Numbered from the stretch's first letter, positions 10,009 through 20,186 are shown. The stretch: 64,000 nt of DNA from Rhodococcus sp. H36-A4 (GCF_027158005.1 NZ_JAPVLQ010000006.1:372001-436000); one strand, 5' to 3'. Translations and numbers: made by a program. Notes: generated by a model from the letters alone, not told the origin.

Positions 10009-11739
10009 GTGGGTGAACATCGCAACTCCGGTGGGATACGGAGTATCAGCAAAGGCCCAGTGTTCACGGTGGGCGCCATCATTGTGGTGGTGCTCGCCGT
10101 GTTCGGGTGGTTCGAATTGCGTGATCGGATAGCCGATCAGGGTGCTGCAGCGGCGGAGACCTGCGTAGAAGGTGCCGAGACTTTGTCGGTCACGGTCGAT
10201 CCCGATATTGCTTCACAGGTCACCGACCTTGCGACACGGTTCGCCACCACCGGGCCCGTCGTTCGTGATCACTGTATTTCTGTCGCCGTGGAGGTGGCAG
10301 ATTCGACTGCCATCGCCCGCGCGCTGGCAGCAGGAGAGCAGAGTTGGGAACCCTCTGCACTCGGTCCGATCCCAGCGCTGTGGATACCACGTTCTTCCAA
10401 CTCGGTCACTGCGCTCCCAGCTGGAACCGTCGACGGGACGCCGAAGACGATTGCCAGCACCCCTGTTGTGCTCGCGAGTCCTCCTCAGTTGACGGCCGCA
10501 CTGGACGCGAAGGGTGTCGGTTGGGCCGATCTCCCTGCACTGCAAAGCAATCCGGAGTCGTTGCTCGGCCTCAACCTTCCAGGATGGGGTGGGCTACGGT
10601 TGCAACTTCCCGTCGGACCGGATTCCGATGCGACGACAGCCGTTCTCGCTGCCGTTGCGTCGTCGGCAACGACTTCCTCCGATGTGCCGACGACAACACT
10701 GCAGCTACCCCTGAAGTCGCCGACACGGTCTGCTTTGGCCGCCCTCGCGACGACAGACCGCGGGGTTGCGGCCGCAGTACCCGATTCAACGGATATGGCG
10801 TTGTCCGGGTTGGCGGGCAAGCTCTCACCCGACGCCGACTTCCATTCGGTTCCGGTGACCGAACAACAACTCGGTACGTCCGGTCAGAACGAACTGACGG
10901 GATATGCACCACCCGGCTCGACGGTGTCGATCGACTATCCGTCGGTCATCATGTCCGGGTCGTGGGTGAACGAGACGCTCAGGCGTGCCGGCGCCCAGTT
11001 CGTCGAGTTCATCTTGCAGGCAGAGAACTCGAAGATGTTCACAGACGCGGGTTACGACGCTCCTGGATCGACACCACTCGGCGCCCCCACCGGACCCGAC
11101 GTCCGCACAGCCCTGCTCGACGCTGTGACGAATCCTGCAACAGAGCGTCGATCGACAGTTGTCATGGATGTGTCGACATCGATGGACACCGAAGAAGGTG
11201 GTCGATCGCGTCTACAGAACGTCGTATCGGCACTCACCGCACAGTTCGACGCAGTCATCGATTCGACCGACCTGGGTTTGTGGTCCGACAGCAAGGATCT
11301 GGACGAAGATCGTCCGTATCGGATATTGGTTCCCACCGGCACGGTGTCCGAACAACTTCCTGCCGGTAGCAGACGGCAAGCGCTCGTTGCGGCGGCACAG
11401 AGCCTGAAACCCGAGAACGTAGCCTCGACGTATCCGTCGGTGACCGCGGCATACCGTTCGGCACTCGAAGGTTTCATCCCGGGACGACCGAACAGCATCG
11501 TCCTGGTCACCGACGGCCCGAAGGACGATCCGGCAGAGTCGTCCGAGAGTGTGTTGGCCGATATCACCAAGCTTGTCGATCCGGCCCGACCTGTAGCGGT
11601 CGATGTCGTATCGATCGGAACCAATGCCGATACTGTGGCCTTGGAGGCGGTGTCCACGGTTACCGGCGGCACGTTCACCTCTGTTTCGTCGTCGGACAGA
11701 TCCGACCTAGCTGCGCTTCTCGGAAAGTTCTTGTACTGA
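10009..11739 (+). CDS. Membrane-anchored VWA-domain protein
   Basis: A 576-residue protein with one N-terminal membrane anchor (about residues 18-40, FTVGAIIVVVLAVFGWF) followed by a large extracytoplasmic part. The first half resembles a substrate-binding-protein-like domain. The second, from about 380, is a von Willebrand factor A domain with the MIDAS motif DVSTS and a later VTDGPKDD. It corresponds by position and layout to M. tuberculosis Rv1836c. The start GTG 10009 has no clear ribosome site. The metallophosphoesterase gene follows after three bases, so both are probably one operon acting at the cell envelope. Confidence 0.85.
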   Translation: MGEHRNSGGIRSISKGPVFTVGAIIVVVLAVFGWFELRDRIADQGAAAAETCVEGAETLSVTVDPDIASQVTDLATRFATTGPVVRDHCISVAVEVADSTAIARALAAGEQSWEPSALGPIPALWIPRSSNSVTALPAGTVDGTPKTIASTPVVLASPPQLTAALDAKGVGWADLPALQSNPESLLGLNLPGWGGLRLQLPVGPDSDATTAVLAAVASSATTSSDVPTTTLQLPLKSPTRSALAALATTDRGVAAAVPDSTDMALSGLAGKLSPDADFHSVPVTEQQLGTSGQNELTGYAPPGSTVSIDYPSVIMSGSWVNETLRRAGAQFVEFILQAENSKMFTDAGYDAPGSTPLGAPTGPDVRTALLDAVTNPATERRSTVVMDVSTSMDTEEGGRSRLQNVVSALTAQFDAVIDSTDLGLWSDSKDLDEDRPYRILVPTGTVSEQLPAGSRRQALVAAAQSLKPENVASTYPSVTAAYRSALEGFIPGRPNSIVLVTDGPKDDPAESSESVLADITKLVDPARPVAVDVVSIGTNADTVALEAVSTVTGGTFTSVSSSDRSDLAALLGKFLY

Positions 11740-11742
11740 AAC

Positions 11743-12882
11743 ATGACTCGACTTATTGCATTCGGCATCTTCCTCGCGTTGGTATGCCTGGTGATTCATC
11801 TCCGTTTCGTGCGGGGTACTCGACTCCCCCGACCCTATTCTTTGGTCGCAGATACCGTTCTCGCAATCATGTGGGTTCTGGCCCTCGTGGGTATCGGTTC
11901 GGGCGAGTTGTTCGATCCGAGTTGGGCTCGTTTGCCGGGATTCCTAGGACTCACCTGGCTTGCTGTGATTCTGTATCTCGTACTGGGCACCCTGCTCGTC
12001 GGGGTTGTCAGTCTCGGGATCCGGATCGTGTCATCGCTGCGCGGACGCGAGTCCGGTACTATCCGGTTTCGGGTGAACAGACTGGGTTCTGCTCTGGTTG
12101 CCGCCGCGTCCGTCGTCGCAGTCACGTATGGAGTAGTCGAAGCAAGCGAACCACGGATAACGAATACGACGGTGGCCCTCGAGCGACTTCCGGCGGAATT
12201 CGACGGGCTGCGAGTCGCGTTGGTGTCCGACCTTCACGTCGGACCGGCCCGCGGGGAATCCTTCGTTCAGAAGGTCGTCGACGATATCAATGCGCAGGCC
12301 CCGGACCTCATCTTGCTGGACGGTGATCTCATCGATGGGACAGTCGATCTCGTCGGCTCCGATCTGGGCCCACTAAGCGAGTTGTCAGCACCACTGGGCG
12401 TCTTCGGAGTCAGTGGCAACCATGAGTTCTACGCCGATGACGGTGGCAAGTGGCTCGACCTGTGGTCGACCTTGGGGATCACCGTTTTGCGAAACGAGCG
12501 CCAGGAAGTGACCCGCGACGGCGTGAGCATCGACATCGCCGGCATCAACGATGCGACAGCACCCGCGCCTTACGAACCCGATCTGAGCGTTGCCCTCGAA
12601 GGGCATGACTCCGATCGATTCGTTCTTCTCCTGGCCCACCAACCCAAGCAGGCACACGAGGCTTCCGACATGGGAGTGGACATGCAAGTGTCCGGACACA
12701 CCCATGCGGGGCAGATTTGGCCGCTGCGCTACCTGGTGCCGCTACAGCAGCCCAGCGTCGAGGGACTGGACAAGATCGGCGGCACGACCCTGTTCACCAC
12801 GCGTGGCGCCGGAGCGTGGGGTCCTCCCGTACGAGTTGCAGCACCGCCGGAAATCTCGATGCTGCAACTCGTCGGAGCATAG
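11743..12882 (+). CDS. Membrane metallophosphoesterase
   Basis: A 379-residue protein with about four N-terminal membrane segments (residues 1-135) and a calcineurin-like phosphoesterase domain. Metal-binding motifs in order are LVSDLHVGP, LLDGDLIDG, SGNHEFYAD and SGHTHAGQIWP, all intact. The architecture resembles YkuE/YaeI-type membrane phosphoesterases that hydrolyse lipid or phosphodiester substrates. It starts three bases after the VWA gene and ends two bases before the convergent gcvP stop. Confidence 0.9.
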   Translation: MTRLIAFGIFLALVCLVIHLRFVRGTRLPRPYSLVADTVLAIMWVLALVGIGSGELFDPSWARLPGFLGLTWLAVILYLVLGTLLVGVVSLGIRIVSSLRGRESGTIRFRVNRLGSALVAAASVVAVTYGVVEASEPRITNTTVALERLPAEFDGLRVALVSDLHVGPARGESFVQKVVDDINAQAPDLILLDGDLIDGTVDLVGSDLGPLSELSAPLGVFGVSGNHEFYADDGGKWLDLWSTLGITVLRNERQEVTRDGVSIDIAGINDATAPAPYEPDLSVALEGHDSDRFVLLLAHQPKQAHEASDMGVDMQVSGHTHAGQIWPLRYLVPLQQPSVEGLDKIGGTTLFTTRGAGAWGPPVRVAAPPEISMLQLVGA

Positions 12883-12884
12883 CT

Positions 12885-15785
12885 TCAGGCGAAAGCCTCG
12901 ATCGGCGGGCATGAGCACACCAGGTTTCGATCTCCGTGTGCCCCATCGATTCTCCGCACCGACGGCCAGACCTTCGCCCTTCCGTTCACTGCGTCGGGGA
13001 ACACTGCCTCGGCCCTCGAATACGGGTGATTCCATTCACCCACGAGACTCTTCGCTGTGTGCGGCGCACCGCGCAGCGGGTTGTCCTCCACTGGCCACTC
13101 GCCTGCCCCGACTCGATCTATCTCAGCGCGAATCGCGATCATGGCGTCACAGAAGGCATCGATCTCGTCCAGATTTTCACTCTCGGTCGGCTCGACCATC
13201 AAAGTGCCTGCGACGGGGAAGCTCATCGTCGGCGCATGGAAGCCATAGTCGGCAAGACGCTTGGCGACATCGTCGACCGTGACGCCCGTCGATTTGGTCA
13301 ACCCTCGAAGATCGAGGATGCACTCGTGCGCGACCATCCCGTTGTCGCCGGTGTACAGAACCGGAAAGTGCTCGTCCAGACGCCGGGCTATGTAGTTTGC
13401 CGACGCGATGGCGGTGAGCGTCGCGCGACGCAGCCCCACTGCGCCCATCATGCGGATATACGCCCACGTGATGGTGAGGATCGAAGCACTGCCGAACGGC
13501 GCGCCCGATACCGCGGGTCCGCCCCCGAGGTCGGCTCGCAGGGGGTGCCCGGGAAGGTATGGCTGGAGGTGACTGCGTACTCCGATCGGACCGACACCGG
13601 GGCCACCACCACCGTGCGGAATACAGAAGGTCTTGTGCAGATTCAGATGACTCACGTCACCACCGAAACGGCCCGGGCGGGCAAGGCCGACAAGAGCATT
13701 CAAGTTTGCCCCGTCTACGTACACCTGGCCGCCGGCGTCGTGCACGAGTGCGCAGATGTCGTCGATCTCATGCTCGTACACGCCATGGGTCGACGGATAG
13801 GTGATCATGATCGCCGCCAACGAACCTGAATGCTGATCGATTTTGGCCCGCAGATCGTCGACGTCGACGTCGCCGTTGCTACGGCAGGCCACCACGACGA
13901 CCTTCATACCAACCATGACGGCAGAGGCAGCGTTCGTCCCGTGTGCGCTCGACGGAATCAGGCAGACGTCACGGTGACTGTCCCCCCGCCCGAGGTGATA
14001 GTTGCGGATCGCGAGCAATCCTGCGTACTCCCCCTGGCTTCCAGCGTTGGGCTGGAGACTGACTGCGTCGTAACCGGTGATGTCGACCAACCACTTTTCG
14101 ACATCGGCAATGACAGAACGTATTCCTGCCGTGTCGCCGTCGGGAGCGAAGGGGTGCAACCGTGCGAATTGCGGCCAGGTGATCGACTCCATTTCCGCTG
14201 TTGCATTGAGTTTCATCGTGCACGAGCCGAGAGGAATCATGCTTCTGTCGAGCGCGATATCTTTGTCCGACAGCATACGTAGGTAGCGGAGCATCGAGGT
14301 CTCGGATCGGTGGCGAGTGAACGCCGGGTGGGTCAAGAACTCGGAAGTTCGCACGAAGTTCGCTGGAATGGACTCGATCGACTCAGAAATGAAGTCACCC
14401 GCTTCGAAAGCACTCAGAACTGCGTCGACGTGCGCTGTGGTGGTGGCCTCGTCGCAGGACACTCCTACTCTGTCGGCATCGATGTGTCGAAGATTGATAC
14501 CTGAGCTCTTGGCCGCATCGACGATGCCCTGCGCGCGTCCTGGAACTATCGCCGTGACCGTGTCGAAGAAACGGTCCGAAACCAGTTCTATGCCAGAATT
14601 CGAAAGGCCGCCGGCAAGCCGTCGTGCGTGCGAATTCACTTGGTGCGCAATCGCTCGCAGTCCTTCGCTTCCGTGATAGCTGGCGTACATTGCCGCCACT
14701 ATCGCCAGCAGAACCTGAGCAGTGCAGATGTTCGAGGTCGCCTTCTCGCGACGAATGTGCTGTTCCCTGGTCTGCAGGGCAAGCCGGTAGGCGAGGTCTC
14801 CGTCCGCGTCGACGGACACTCCGACCAGGCGGCCTGGAAGCTGCCTCGAATGTTGTGCATGCACTGCGAGATACCCGGCGTGTGGGCCGCCGTAACCCAT
14901 GGGAACACCGAAACGCTGAGTGGTGCCGAAACATACGTCCGCACCCGCTTCCCCGGGAGGGGTGAGCAGAGTCAGCGCCAACAGGTCTGCCCCGATCGCA
15001 ACGAGAGCACCTACCTCGTGTGCTCGCGCGATCGTGTCCGTGTGGTCGACCAACGCGCCCGAGGCGCCGGGCGTCTGTGCAAGCACACCGAAGAAGTCAT
15101 CTTCGGGAAGACCCTTGGCCAGGTCGATCGAGACCAAGTCGATGCCCAGCGGCTCAGCCCTGGTTTGGAGGATCGCACGAGTCTGCGGGAACACATCGAT
15201 GTCCACGAGGAAGCGCGATGAAGTCGACTTGCGATTAGCTCGGCGAAGAAGCGTCATGGCCTCAGCGGCTGCAGTGGACTCGTCGAGCATCGACGCGTTG
15301 GCCACTTCCATTCCGGTCAGATCGGACACCATTGTTTGAAAGTTGAGCAGCGCCTCCAAACGACCTTGACTGATCTCCGGCTGGTAGGGCGTATAGGCGG
15401 TGTACCACGCTGGATTTTCGAGTATTCCGCGAGTCAACACCGGTGGCGTCAGCGTGTCGTAGTAGCCGAGACCGATCATCGACGTCGCCACTGTGTTGTG
15501 TGAGGCAAGGACGGCCAACTCGGCGAGAGCCTGATGTTCACCCACCGGCTCCGGGAGGGTTTCGAGACCGTCGCTGATACCTGAAGACGACGCAGGATCG
15601 AGAATTGACTTCGGCACTGCACGGGCTGCCAGCTCGTCCAACGACGCGACGCCCACAACGTGAAGTATTCGTTCGAGTTCGTTACTGTCCGGGCCGATGT
15701 GCCGGTCGGCGAACAGTGCCTTTACCGATTTCGGATCAGCTGTGCTAGAAGAACTTTCGATCACGGGGCGCTCCAAGGTGTGCAT
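12885..15785 (-). CDS. gcvP: Glycine dehydrogenase (decarboxylating), P protein
   Basis: A 966-residue full-length P protein of the glycine cleavage system. It decarboxylates glycine and loads the aminomethyl group onto lipoyl-GcvH. The N-terminal half carries [20 protein letters not shown]. The C-terminal half carries the PLP-lysine region [18 protein letters not shown]. The ATG at 15785 is used here, but a GTG at 15764 has a better-placed GGAG site (six bases away) and may be the true start. A tandem glycine riboswitch precedes the gene. gcvH is in the same-strand block upstream; no gcvT is in the window. Confidence 0.96.
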   Translation of the reverse strand: MHTLERPVIESSSSTADPKSVKALFADRHIGPDSNELERILHVVGVASLDELAARAVPKSILDPASSSGISDGLETLPEPVGEHQALAELAVLASHNTVATSMIGLGYYDTLTPPVLTRGILENPAWYTAYTPYQPEISQGRLEALLNFQTMVSDLTGMEVANASMLDESTAAAEAMTLLRRANRKSTSSRFLVDIDVFPQTRAILQTRAEPLGIDLVSIDLAKGLPEDDFFGVLAQTPGASGALVDHTDTIARAHEVGALVAIGADLLALTLLTPPGEAGADVCFGTTQRFGVPMGYGGPHAGYLAVHAQHSRQLPGRLVGVSVDADGDLAYRLALQTREQHIRREKATSNICTAQVLLAIVAAMYASYHGSEGLRAIAHQVNSHARRLAGGLSNSGIELVSDRFFDTVTAIVPGRAQGIVDAAKSSGINLRHIDADRVGVSCDEATTTAHVDAVLSAFEAGDFISESIESIPANFVRTSEFLTHPAFTRHRSETSMLRYLRMLSDKDIALDRSMIPLGSCTMKLNATAEMESITWPQFARLHPFAPDGDTAGIRSVIADVEKWLVDITGYDAVSLQPNAGSQGEYAGLLAIRNYHLGRGDSHRDVCLIPSSAHGTNAASAVMVGMKVVVVACRSNGDVDVDDLRAKIDQHSGSLAAIMITYPSTHGVYEHEIDDICALVHDAGGQVYVDGANLNALVGLARPGRFGGDVSHLNLHKTFCIPHGGGGPGVGPIGVRSHLQPYLPGHPLRADLGGGPAVSGAPFGSASILTITWAYIRMMGAVGLRRATLTAIASANYIARRLDEHFPVLYTGDNGMVAHECILDLRGLTKSTGVTVDDVAKRLADYGFHAPTMSFPVAGTLMVEPTESENLDEIDAFCDAMIAIRAEIDRVGAGEWPVEDNPLRGAPHTAKSLVGEWNHPYSRAEAVFPDAVNGRAKVWPSVRRIDGAHGDRNLVCSCPPIEAFA

Positions 15786-15827
15786 ACGACAGGGCCGGAT
15801 CCTCCCCCTCTGTCGCGTGCTCACCGA

Positions 15828-16019
15828 AACGAGCGCCTGAGAGATTCAGCCGATCCGGACTCGAGGAGCTGTCCGAACGTCTTTTCACCTTGGGCGGACG
15901 GGTACTCCCATCACTTTCCAGAGACGTCGAAGCTCACACGGTCCGTGTGCCTGAGAGATTGACGGGGAGGTATTGCTCCTTCGGCGTCCGAGACTGGCTG
16001 TCCCGGAACTCTCCCGCGC
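15828..16019 (-). ncRNA. Tandem glycine riboswitch
   Basis: Read on the minus strand, two consecutive glycine aptamers lie between the merR stop (16038) and gcvP. Aptamer I (about 16018-15936) shows GCGGGAGAG, then CGCCGAAGGAGCAA, CCTCCCCG and AATCTCTCAGGCAC. Aptamer II (about 15930-15828) shows CTCTGGAAAG, then CCGCCCAAGGTGAAA and GAATCTCTCAGGCGC. The repeated AATCTCTCAGG and the GCCGAAGG / CCCAAGGTG core are diagnostic for the class, which usually turns on glycine cleavage genes when glycine is abundant. Exact ends are approximate. Confidence 0.93.
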
Positions 16020-16037
16020 AAGCGCGACGCTCGAAGT

Positions 16038-16715
16038 CTATCCTGTTTTGCGGCTGGCCCGAGTCTTGCGGCGGGAGGCGAGTTCATCTTCGGGACTCGT
16101 CTCGGACTCTCCACCGTCTGCACGCTCGGCTGGGAAGTCGGCGATCAGACCGGTCAGTTCACGCATCGCTCCGTTGACGGCAATGCCGAATACCCCTTGG
16201 CCGCCCTGCAGCAAATCGACTACTTCCTCTGCAGACGTGCACTCGTACACAGTGGTGCCGTCGGAGAACAAGGTGATGTTTGCCAAATCTCCGACGCCGC
16301 GCTTGCGAAGGTGATCTACCGCTACCCGTATGTTCTGCAGAGAGATACCAGTGTCCAGTAAACGCTTGACGATCTTCAGAACCAGCATGTCCTTGAAGGA
16401 GTACAGGCGTTGACTACCGGAACCCGCTGCGCTGCGAATGGACGGTACTACTAGCCCCGTACGAGCCCAGTAGTCGAGTTGACGATAAGTAATGCCCGCG
16501 ATCTGGCATGCACTCGGAACTCGATAGCCCACCAGTTCGTCTGGAACGGAATCGTCAGGGAACAGCCCCGGCTGAAAGTCGGGCACGAAGGGTGTCGCCG
16601 TGACATCTGCCGCAGGCTGCGTCGGCAGATCTGCCTTCGAGGTATCCACCGATTCAGCATCGTCCGGCACAACGCTCGCTGAACCGTGGTGGCGTCCCTG
16701 CGGCTGATCTTCCAC
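16038..16715 (-). CDS. MerR-family regulator (Rv1830-type)
   Basis: A 225-residue regulator. After a variable N-terminal 65 residues it has a MerR helix-turn-helix ([20 protein letters not shown] at about 64-83, then RTGLVVPS) and a helical C-terminal part with [20 protein letters not shown]. No metal-binding cysteine cluster is present. It is the second MerR protein of the block, matching M. tuberculosis Rv1830 in position between the bifunctional nuclease and gcvP. Repeats upstream at about 16937-16962 may be its own operator. Confidence 0.88.
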   Translation of the reverse strand: MEDQPQGRHHGSASVVPDDAESVDTSKADLPTQPAADVTATPFVPDFQPGLFPDDSVPDELVGYRVPSACQIAGITYRQLDYWARTGLVVPSIRSAAGSGSQRLYSFKDMLVLKIVKRLLDTGISLQNIRVAVDHLRKRGVGDLANITLFSDGTTVYECTSAEEVVDLLQGGQGVFGIAVNGAMRELTGLIADFPAERADGGESETSPEDELASRRKTRASRKTG

Positions 16716-16936
16716 TTACTTGCTCCCTCTTCGGATGTCTCGACGCTGCTGTTCGGACCACGACGATAGCGATCCGACCGGGAAATCATCCCGGTGTACT
16801 TCTGCGTGAAATCCACTCCGCGTACCCGGCAAGACTACGCCCCGGCGCGAATCGACGACACACGATCGTCGACTTCTGTACTTCACAACGGGAACGTTAG
16901 GGGGCCGAGGAGAGACAATCAACGCAACGCGCCGTA

Positions 16937-16962
16937 AACCTGAACCTAAAGTTGAGGTTGAG
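16937..16962. promoter_or_regulatory. AACCT/AGGTT repeats, candidate MerR operator
   Basis: In the 273-base gap between bfn and merR, the segment AACCTGAACCTAAAGTTGAG followed by GTTGAG holds two direct AACCT half-sites and one inverted AGGTT. It lies about 220 bases before the merR start on the leftward strand. This pattern is seen directly; the link to either MerR protein of the block is inference. The rest of the gap shows nothing I can assign. Confidence 0.35.
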
Positions 16963-16988
16963 ACTCTTCCGTTACCGAATAGAGGACT

Positions 16989-17462
16989 TCAGCCGTCCGT
17001 GGCCTTGAAATCGTCCGGTGAAACCGATTCCAGAAACTCCTTGAACTTCTCGACTTCGTCTTCGCGCTCATCAGGCATCAGGAGCCCTGCTTCGGAGAGG
17101 ACGGGTTCGTCGGCGAAGATAGGCACGCCCGCCCGCAACGCGATCGCGATGGAGTCCGATGGACGGGCCGAAACTCGGATGTCCTTGTCGAAGACCAAAT
17201 CCGCATAGAAGGTGCCCTCTTGGAGGTCCACGATGCGAACCTCCTTCAAAGTGTGTCCCAGAGCGCCGATCAAGTCTTTGATCAAGTCGTGCGTCAAGGG
17301 TCTGCCCGGTTGCACTCCCTGCTGCTCGAGCACAATGGCAGCAGCTTCGGTCTGCCCGATCCAAATGGGTAGGTACCGCTCCCCATCGGCTTCACGCAGC
17401 AACAGGACGGGCTGATTCTGAGGCTGCTCGACACGAATACCGACAACACGCATCTCACTCAT
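16989..17462 (-). CDS. Bifunctional nuclease (BFN, DUF151) family protein
   Basis: A 157-residue protein of the BFN/DUF151 family, matching M. tuberculosis Rv1829. It has EMRVVGIRVEQPQNQPVLLL at the N-terminus, then YLPIWIGQTEAAAIV (residues 32-46), HDLIKDLIGALG, and ISVSARPSDSIAIALRAG-like sequence at about 95-112, all hallmarks of the fold. A nuclease activity has been described for a plant member; the bacterial role is not settled. It lies between ftsR and the second merR on the same strand. Confidence 0.9.
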   Translation of the reverse strand: MSEMRVVGIRVEQPQNQPVLLLREADGERYLPIWIGQTEAAAIVLEQQGVQPGRPLTHDLIKDLIGALGHTLKEVRIVDLQEGTFYADLVFDKDIRVSARPSDSIAIALRAGVPIFADEPVLSEAGLLMPDEREDEVEKFKEFLESVSPDDFKATDG

Positions 17463-17590
17463 TGCCTCTGCCTCCCATATGCGTTGAAAATCGGGCCGCA
17501 GGTCTGGGTCCGCCCACTGCAGCCGAGTCTATTGGAATCCACCGCCATGCGGAGGGTGGCCTAGGGATGAACACGAAACGAACCGAACGC

Positions 17591-18328
17591 TCAGCGATCG
17601 AGCGCACCGCGCACCGCGGCTTTGACCAGACAAGTGTGCAGAGTCAGAGACAGCGCAGCGAGCTCTCTGATCATTTCCTCGGCTCGGTCCCGTGCTCCCG
17701 CATCTCTGCCCTTCGCAACCGGTCCGGCAATTTGCGCCACCAAACCGGCTTCTCGATCGGCAGCCAGTTTGAAAGCTCGTAGATGCCGAACCTCGAGACC
17801 GAATTGCAACATCGCTTTCGCAGTCCGCGCGAGGGTTACCGAGCCCTCGTCGTAGAAGCCTGCTTGGCCCGGCGTAAGAAGGCCGCCTCGAATGAGTTCC
17901 GTCACGAATGTCTCGTCGACACCCGCTCGCTCCATGAGGTCGGCTTTGCTGACTCTGACCTCACGATCAGCGAGGAACTCCTCAGGCGACACTTCACCGG
18001 GAGCGATACTGAGACCGCGCGGCCTACGAGGCGCGTCCTCTGCACGCTCGACGCGTGCGACACCACTGTCTATGGCTTCTAGCTGCTCTTTGATCACTTT
18101 CAGCGGAAGGTATTGATCTCGCTGCGCCGTCAATACGTATCTCAACCGCTCGCAATCAGCGATGGAGAAACGACGGTATCCGGACGCTGTGCGCTCGGGC
18201 GAAATCAAACCCTCCGCTTCGAGGAATCGAATCTTCGAAATCGTGACGTCAGGAAAGTCGGGCCGAAGACGATCGAGGACGGAGCCAATCGACATCCCCC
18301 CAGGAGACTGCTGCCCGACGGCGGTCAC
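17591..18328 (-). CDS. ftsR: MerR-family cell division regulator FtsR
   Basis: A 245-residue MerR-like protein with SIGSVLDRLRPDFPDVTISK and SGYRRFSIADCERLRYVLTA in its DNA-binding part, a linker, and a second domain from about 115 (EEFLADREVRVSKADLMERA). This matches M. tuberculosis Rv1828 and the Corynebacterium FtsR regulator of ftsZ, which are also encoded next to garA/odhI. The start GTG 18328 overlaps the garA stop by four bases; an internal ATG at residue 12 is an alternative. Confidence 0.88.
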   Translation of the reverse strand: MTAVGQQSPGGMSIGSVLDRLRPDFPDVTISKIRFLEAEGLISPERTASGYRRFSIADCERLRYVLTAQRDQYLPLKVIKEQLEAIDSGVARVERAEDAPRRPRGLSIAPGEVSPEEFLADREVRVSKADLMERAGVDETFVTELIRGGLLTPGQAGFYDEGSVTLARTAKAMLQFGLEVRHLRAFKLAADREAGLVAQIAGPVAKGRDAGARDRAEEMIRELAALSLTLHTCLVKAAVRGALDR

Positions 18329-18822
18329 TGGCTGCCCGCACCCGCAGACGATTCGCCGACCTGGGATCCGGCGCCGCCGCGTGGACCGGTCAGGAATACC
18401 AGGCGGAACTTGCCGATCTGGACCTCGTCACCATTGGTGAGCACAGCCGAGTCGACAGGCTCGCGGTTGACATAGGTTCCGTTGAGGCTGCCGACGTCGA
18501 CCACCTGAAACTCGTCCTCGTCCTGACGGAACTCGGCATGACGCCGACTCACAGTGACATCATCGAGGAAGATGTCACTATCCGGATGACGGCCGGCAGA
18601 AGTCGTCGGCTGATCCAGAAGGAATCGAGACCCTGCATTCGGTCCCCTCTTCACAACGAGAAGAGCAGATCCGACGGGCAGGCCTTCCACACCCGACACC
18701 GGGGCCTCCGAGGTCTGGCTCGTCGCCGAGTTATCCAGCTCCTGCAGGAAATCCGCACGAAAAACCGAAGTGGTTTCCGCTGGCGACTCTCCGTAGATGC
18801 CGTCGTTGTCGTTCTCGCTCAC
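18325..18822 (-). CDS. garA: GarA/OdhI, FHA-domain regulator of 2-oxoglutarate metabolism
   Basis: A 165-residue protein with an FHA domain at about residues 50-140 (SAGRHPDSDIFLDD, VSRRHAEF, GSLNGTYVNREP). The N-terminal ETTSVF segment is the known phosphorylation site of GarA/OdhI: serine/threonine kinases modify the Thr and switch the protein off. Unphosphorylated GarA inhibits 2-oxoglutarate dehydrogenase and glutamate dehydrogenase and stimulates glutamate synthase. The C-terminal tail after 140 is Gly/Ser-rich. It forms one translational unit with ftsR (four-base overlap) and lies next to gcvH. Confidence 0.95.
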   Translation of the reverse strand: MSENDNDGIYGESPAETTSVFRADFLQELDNSATSQTSEAPVSGVEGLPVGSALLVVKRGPNAGSRFLLDQPTTSAGRHPDSDIFLDDVTVSRRHAEFRQDEDEFQVVDVGSLNGTYVNREPVDSAVLTNGDEVQIGKFRLVFLTGPRGGAGSQVGESSAGAGSQ

Positions 18823-18998
18823 CGTTTCTCCTTCTCAGTCCTCTGCACCCTGGCGACTTACACCACGGTCGACGCAAAAATAGTTTGCTTGTTCTGTGTT
18901 CCTACGGACCTGCGCCCCGACACGACAACTGCACAACAACGACCGTACCTTGCGGACGGGCATGGGTGTAGACGGTTGCTTCAGCTCGCGTCCGCTAG

Positions 18999-19403
18999 TT
19001 ACTCGGTCGTAATGGCAGCATATCCGTCCGCATCGAGCATCTCTGACACTGCCGCGTCCAAGACCTCCGCCGAGGAGACCTCCAGTTCGACCAACCACCC
19101 GTCGGTGTAGGGTCCCGAATTCACCTTTTCCGGATCTGCCTCCAGAACTTCGTTGACGGCAATAACTTTGGCGGTCAGGGGTGCGAACACGTCGGACACA
19201 CTTTTGGTCGACTCGACCTCGCCCATGGAGCTGCCGGCGGTGACTTCCTCGCCGACAGAAGGCAGCTGCACGAACACGACATCACCCAATTGCGCCTGTG
19301 CGTAGTCGGTGATACCGACGCGAACACTGGATGGGCCTACTCGCTGCACCCACTCGTGTTCGGGTGTGTAAAACAAATCGGCAGGCAGCTCGATTTCGCT
19401 CAA
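18999..19403 (-). CDS. gcvH: Glycine cleavage H protein
   Basis: A 134-residue lipoyl carrier protein. It begins MSEIELPADLFYTPEHEWV and contains the lipoylation motif GEVESTKSVSDVFAPL, with the modified Lys in ESTKS at about residue 68. It shuttles the aminomethyl intermediate between the P and T proteins. The length equals the family norm. It sits in the same-strand block as gcvP but is separated from it by garA, ftsR, bfn and merR. A 176-base gap to garA could hold a separate garA promoter. Confidence 0.96.
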   Translation of the reverse strand: MSEIELPADLFYTPEHEWVQRVGPSSVRVGITDYAQAQLGDVVFVQLPSVGEEVTAGSSMGEVESTKSVSDVFAPLTAKVIAVNEVLEADPEKVNSGPYTDGWLVELEVSSAEVLDAAVSEMLDADGYAAITTE

Positions 19404-19473
19404 CTCGGCAGTCCTTTCGTCTCAGCTCACCGGACGGTGATAATGGTTTTGCTGGATGAGCGTATTGACGTGA

Positions 19474-20181
19474 TCATGGGTCCCGCAAGGCGGACACGGT
19501 GACCTGCTCCGATTGTGAAATCCGACATTGACCTCCATTCCTGGCTACCGTATCGACCACCCCGCCTGGAATATCCAATGCTGCGGCCAACGTCGCCGGA
19601 TCTCCGACTGCGGTGTAGACGAACGGAGCACTTACCTTCTGCCCGTCCACGACGACCGCCCCTGCACGTCCCGCAATCCACGAGTCCAAGCCGATACGAA
19701 CTCCATCGTTGTCGCTGCCGGCGATCTGCACCGTCTCCGCGCCCGCCGCTCGCAGCTCCTGCAGTGCGTCCACGAGGACCTCGGAGCCGACGCCGGTGCG
19801 AGGGTCTTCCACCGTCATCACGATGCCGGGGCCCGTCGCAGGAACGGTCCCTACCAGTACCGACAAGGCGTCGAGACGCTCGCGCGCCTGCGTGAGTGCG
19901 GCACCGGAGCCACCGTCCTCCTGCTGCAGTGTCGACAGGGTGTCCTGTAGTGACGTGATGTCGTCACGGAGCGCAGCTTCTCGACGACCCAAATTGTCCA
20001 GAAGAACGAGAAGATCTCCCGGGCGCGCGCTGTCGAGTGAGTTCTCGCTGTCGTTCACGCGAACCTGCGCAGCCAAGCCGATCCCGAGGGCGATCATCAA
20101 CACGATCGTCAGCGAACCGAACACGATCGTTCTGCGTCTGCGTCGATCACCGTGGAACTCGTGCCTTCCCTCTCGCGCCAC
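19474..20181 (-). CDS. DUF881 membrane-anchored protein (downstream copy)
   Basis: A 235-residue DUF881 protein. It has a basic N-terminus (HGDRRRRRTIVFG), one membrane segment at about residues 18-40, a coiled-coil-prone stretch (LDNLGRREAALRDDITSLQD) and the extracytoplasmic DUF881 fold with VVDGQKVSAPFVYTAVGDP. The GTG at 20181, five bases after the sbp stop, is preferred. An upstream in-frame start at 20304 would overlap sbp entirely. Proteins of this family accompany pgsA and sbp across actinobacteria; their function is unknown to me, though an envelope or division role is often assumed. Confidence 0.85.
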   Translation of the reverse strand: MAREGRHEFHGDRRRRRTIVFGSLTIVLMIALGIGLAAQVRVNDSENSLDSARPGDLLVLLDNLGRREAALRDDITSLQDTLSTLQQEDGGSGAALTQARERLDALSVLVGTVPATGPGIVMTVEDPRTGVGSEVLVDALQELRAAGAETVQIAGSDNDGVRIGLDSWIAGRAGAVVVDGQKVSAPFVYTAVGDPATLAAALDIPGGVVDTVARNGGQCRISQSEQVTVSALRDP

Positions 20182-20186
20182 GGCGG

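Noticed and set aside
10344..11369. 341-codon frame overlapping the VWA gene in another frame
   Set aside because: Arg/Ser-rich product typical of an out-of-frame reading; the VWA frame has clear domains.
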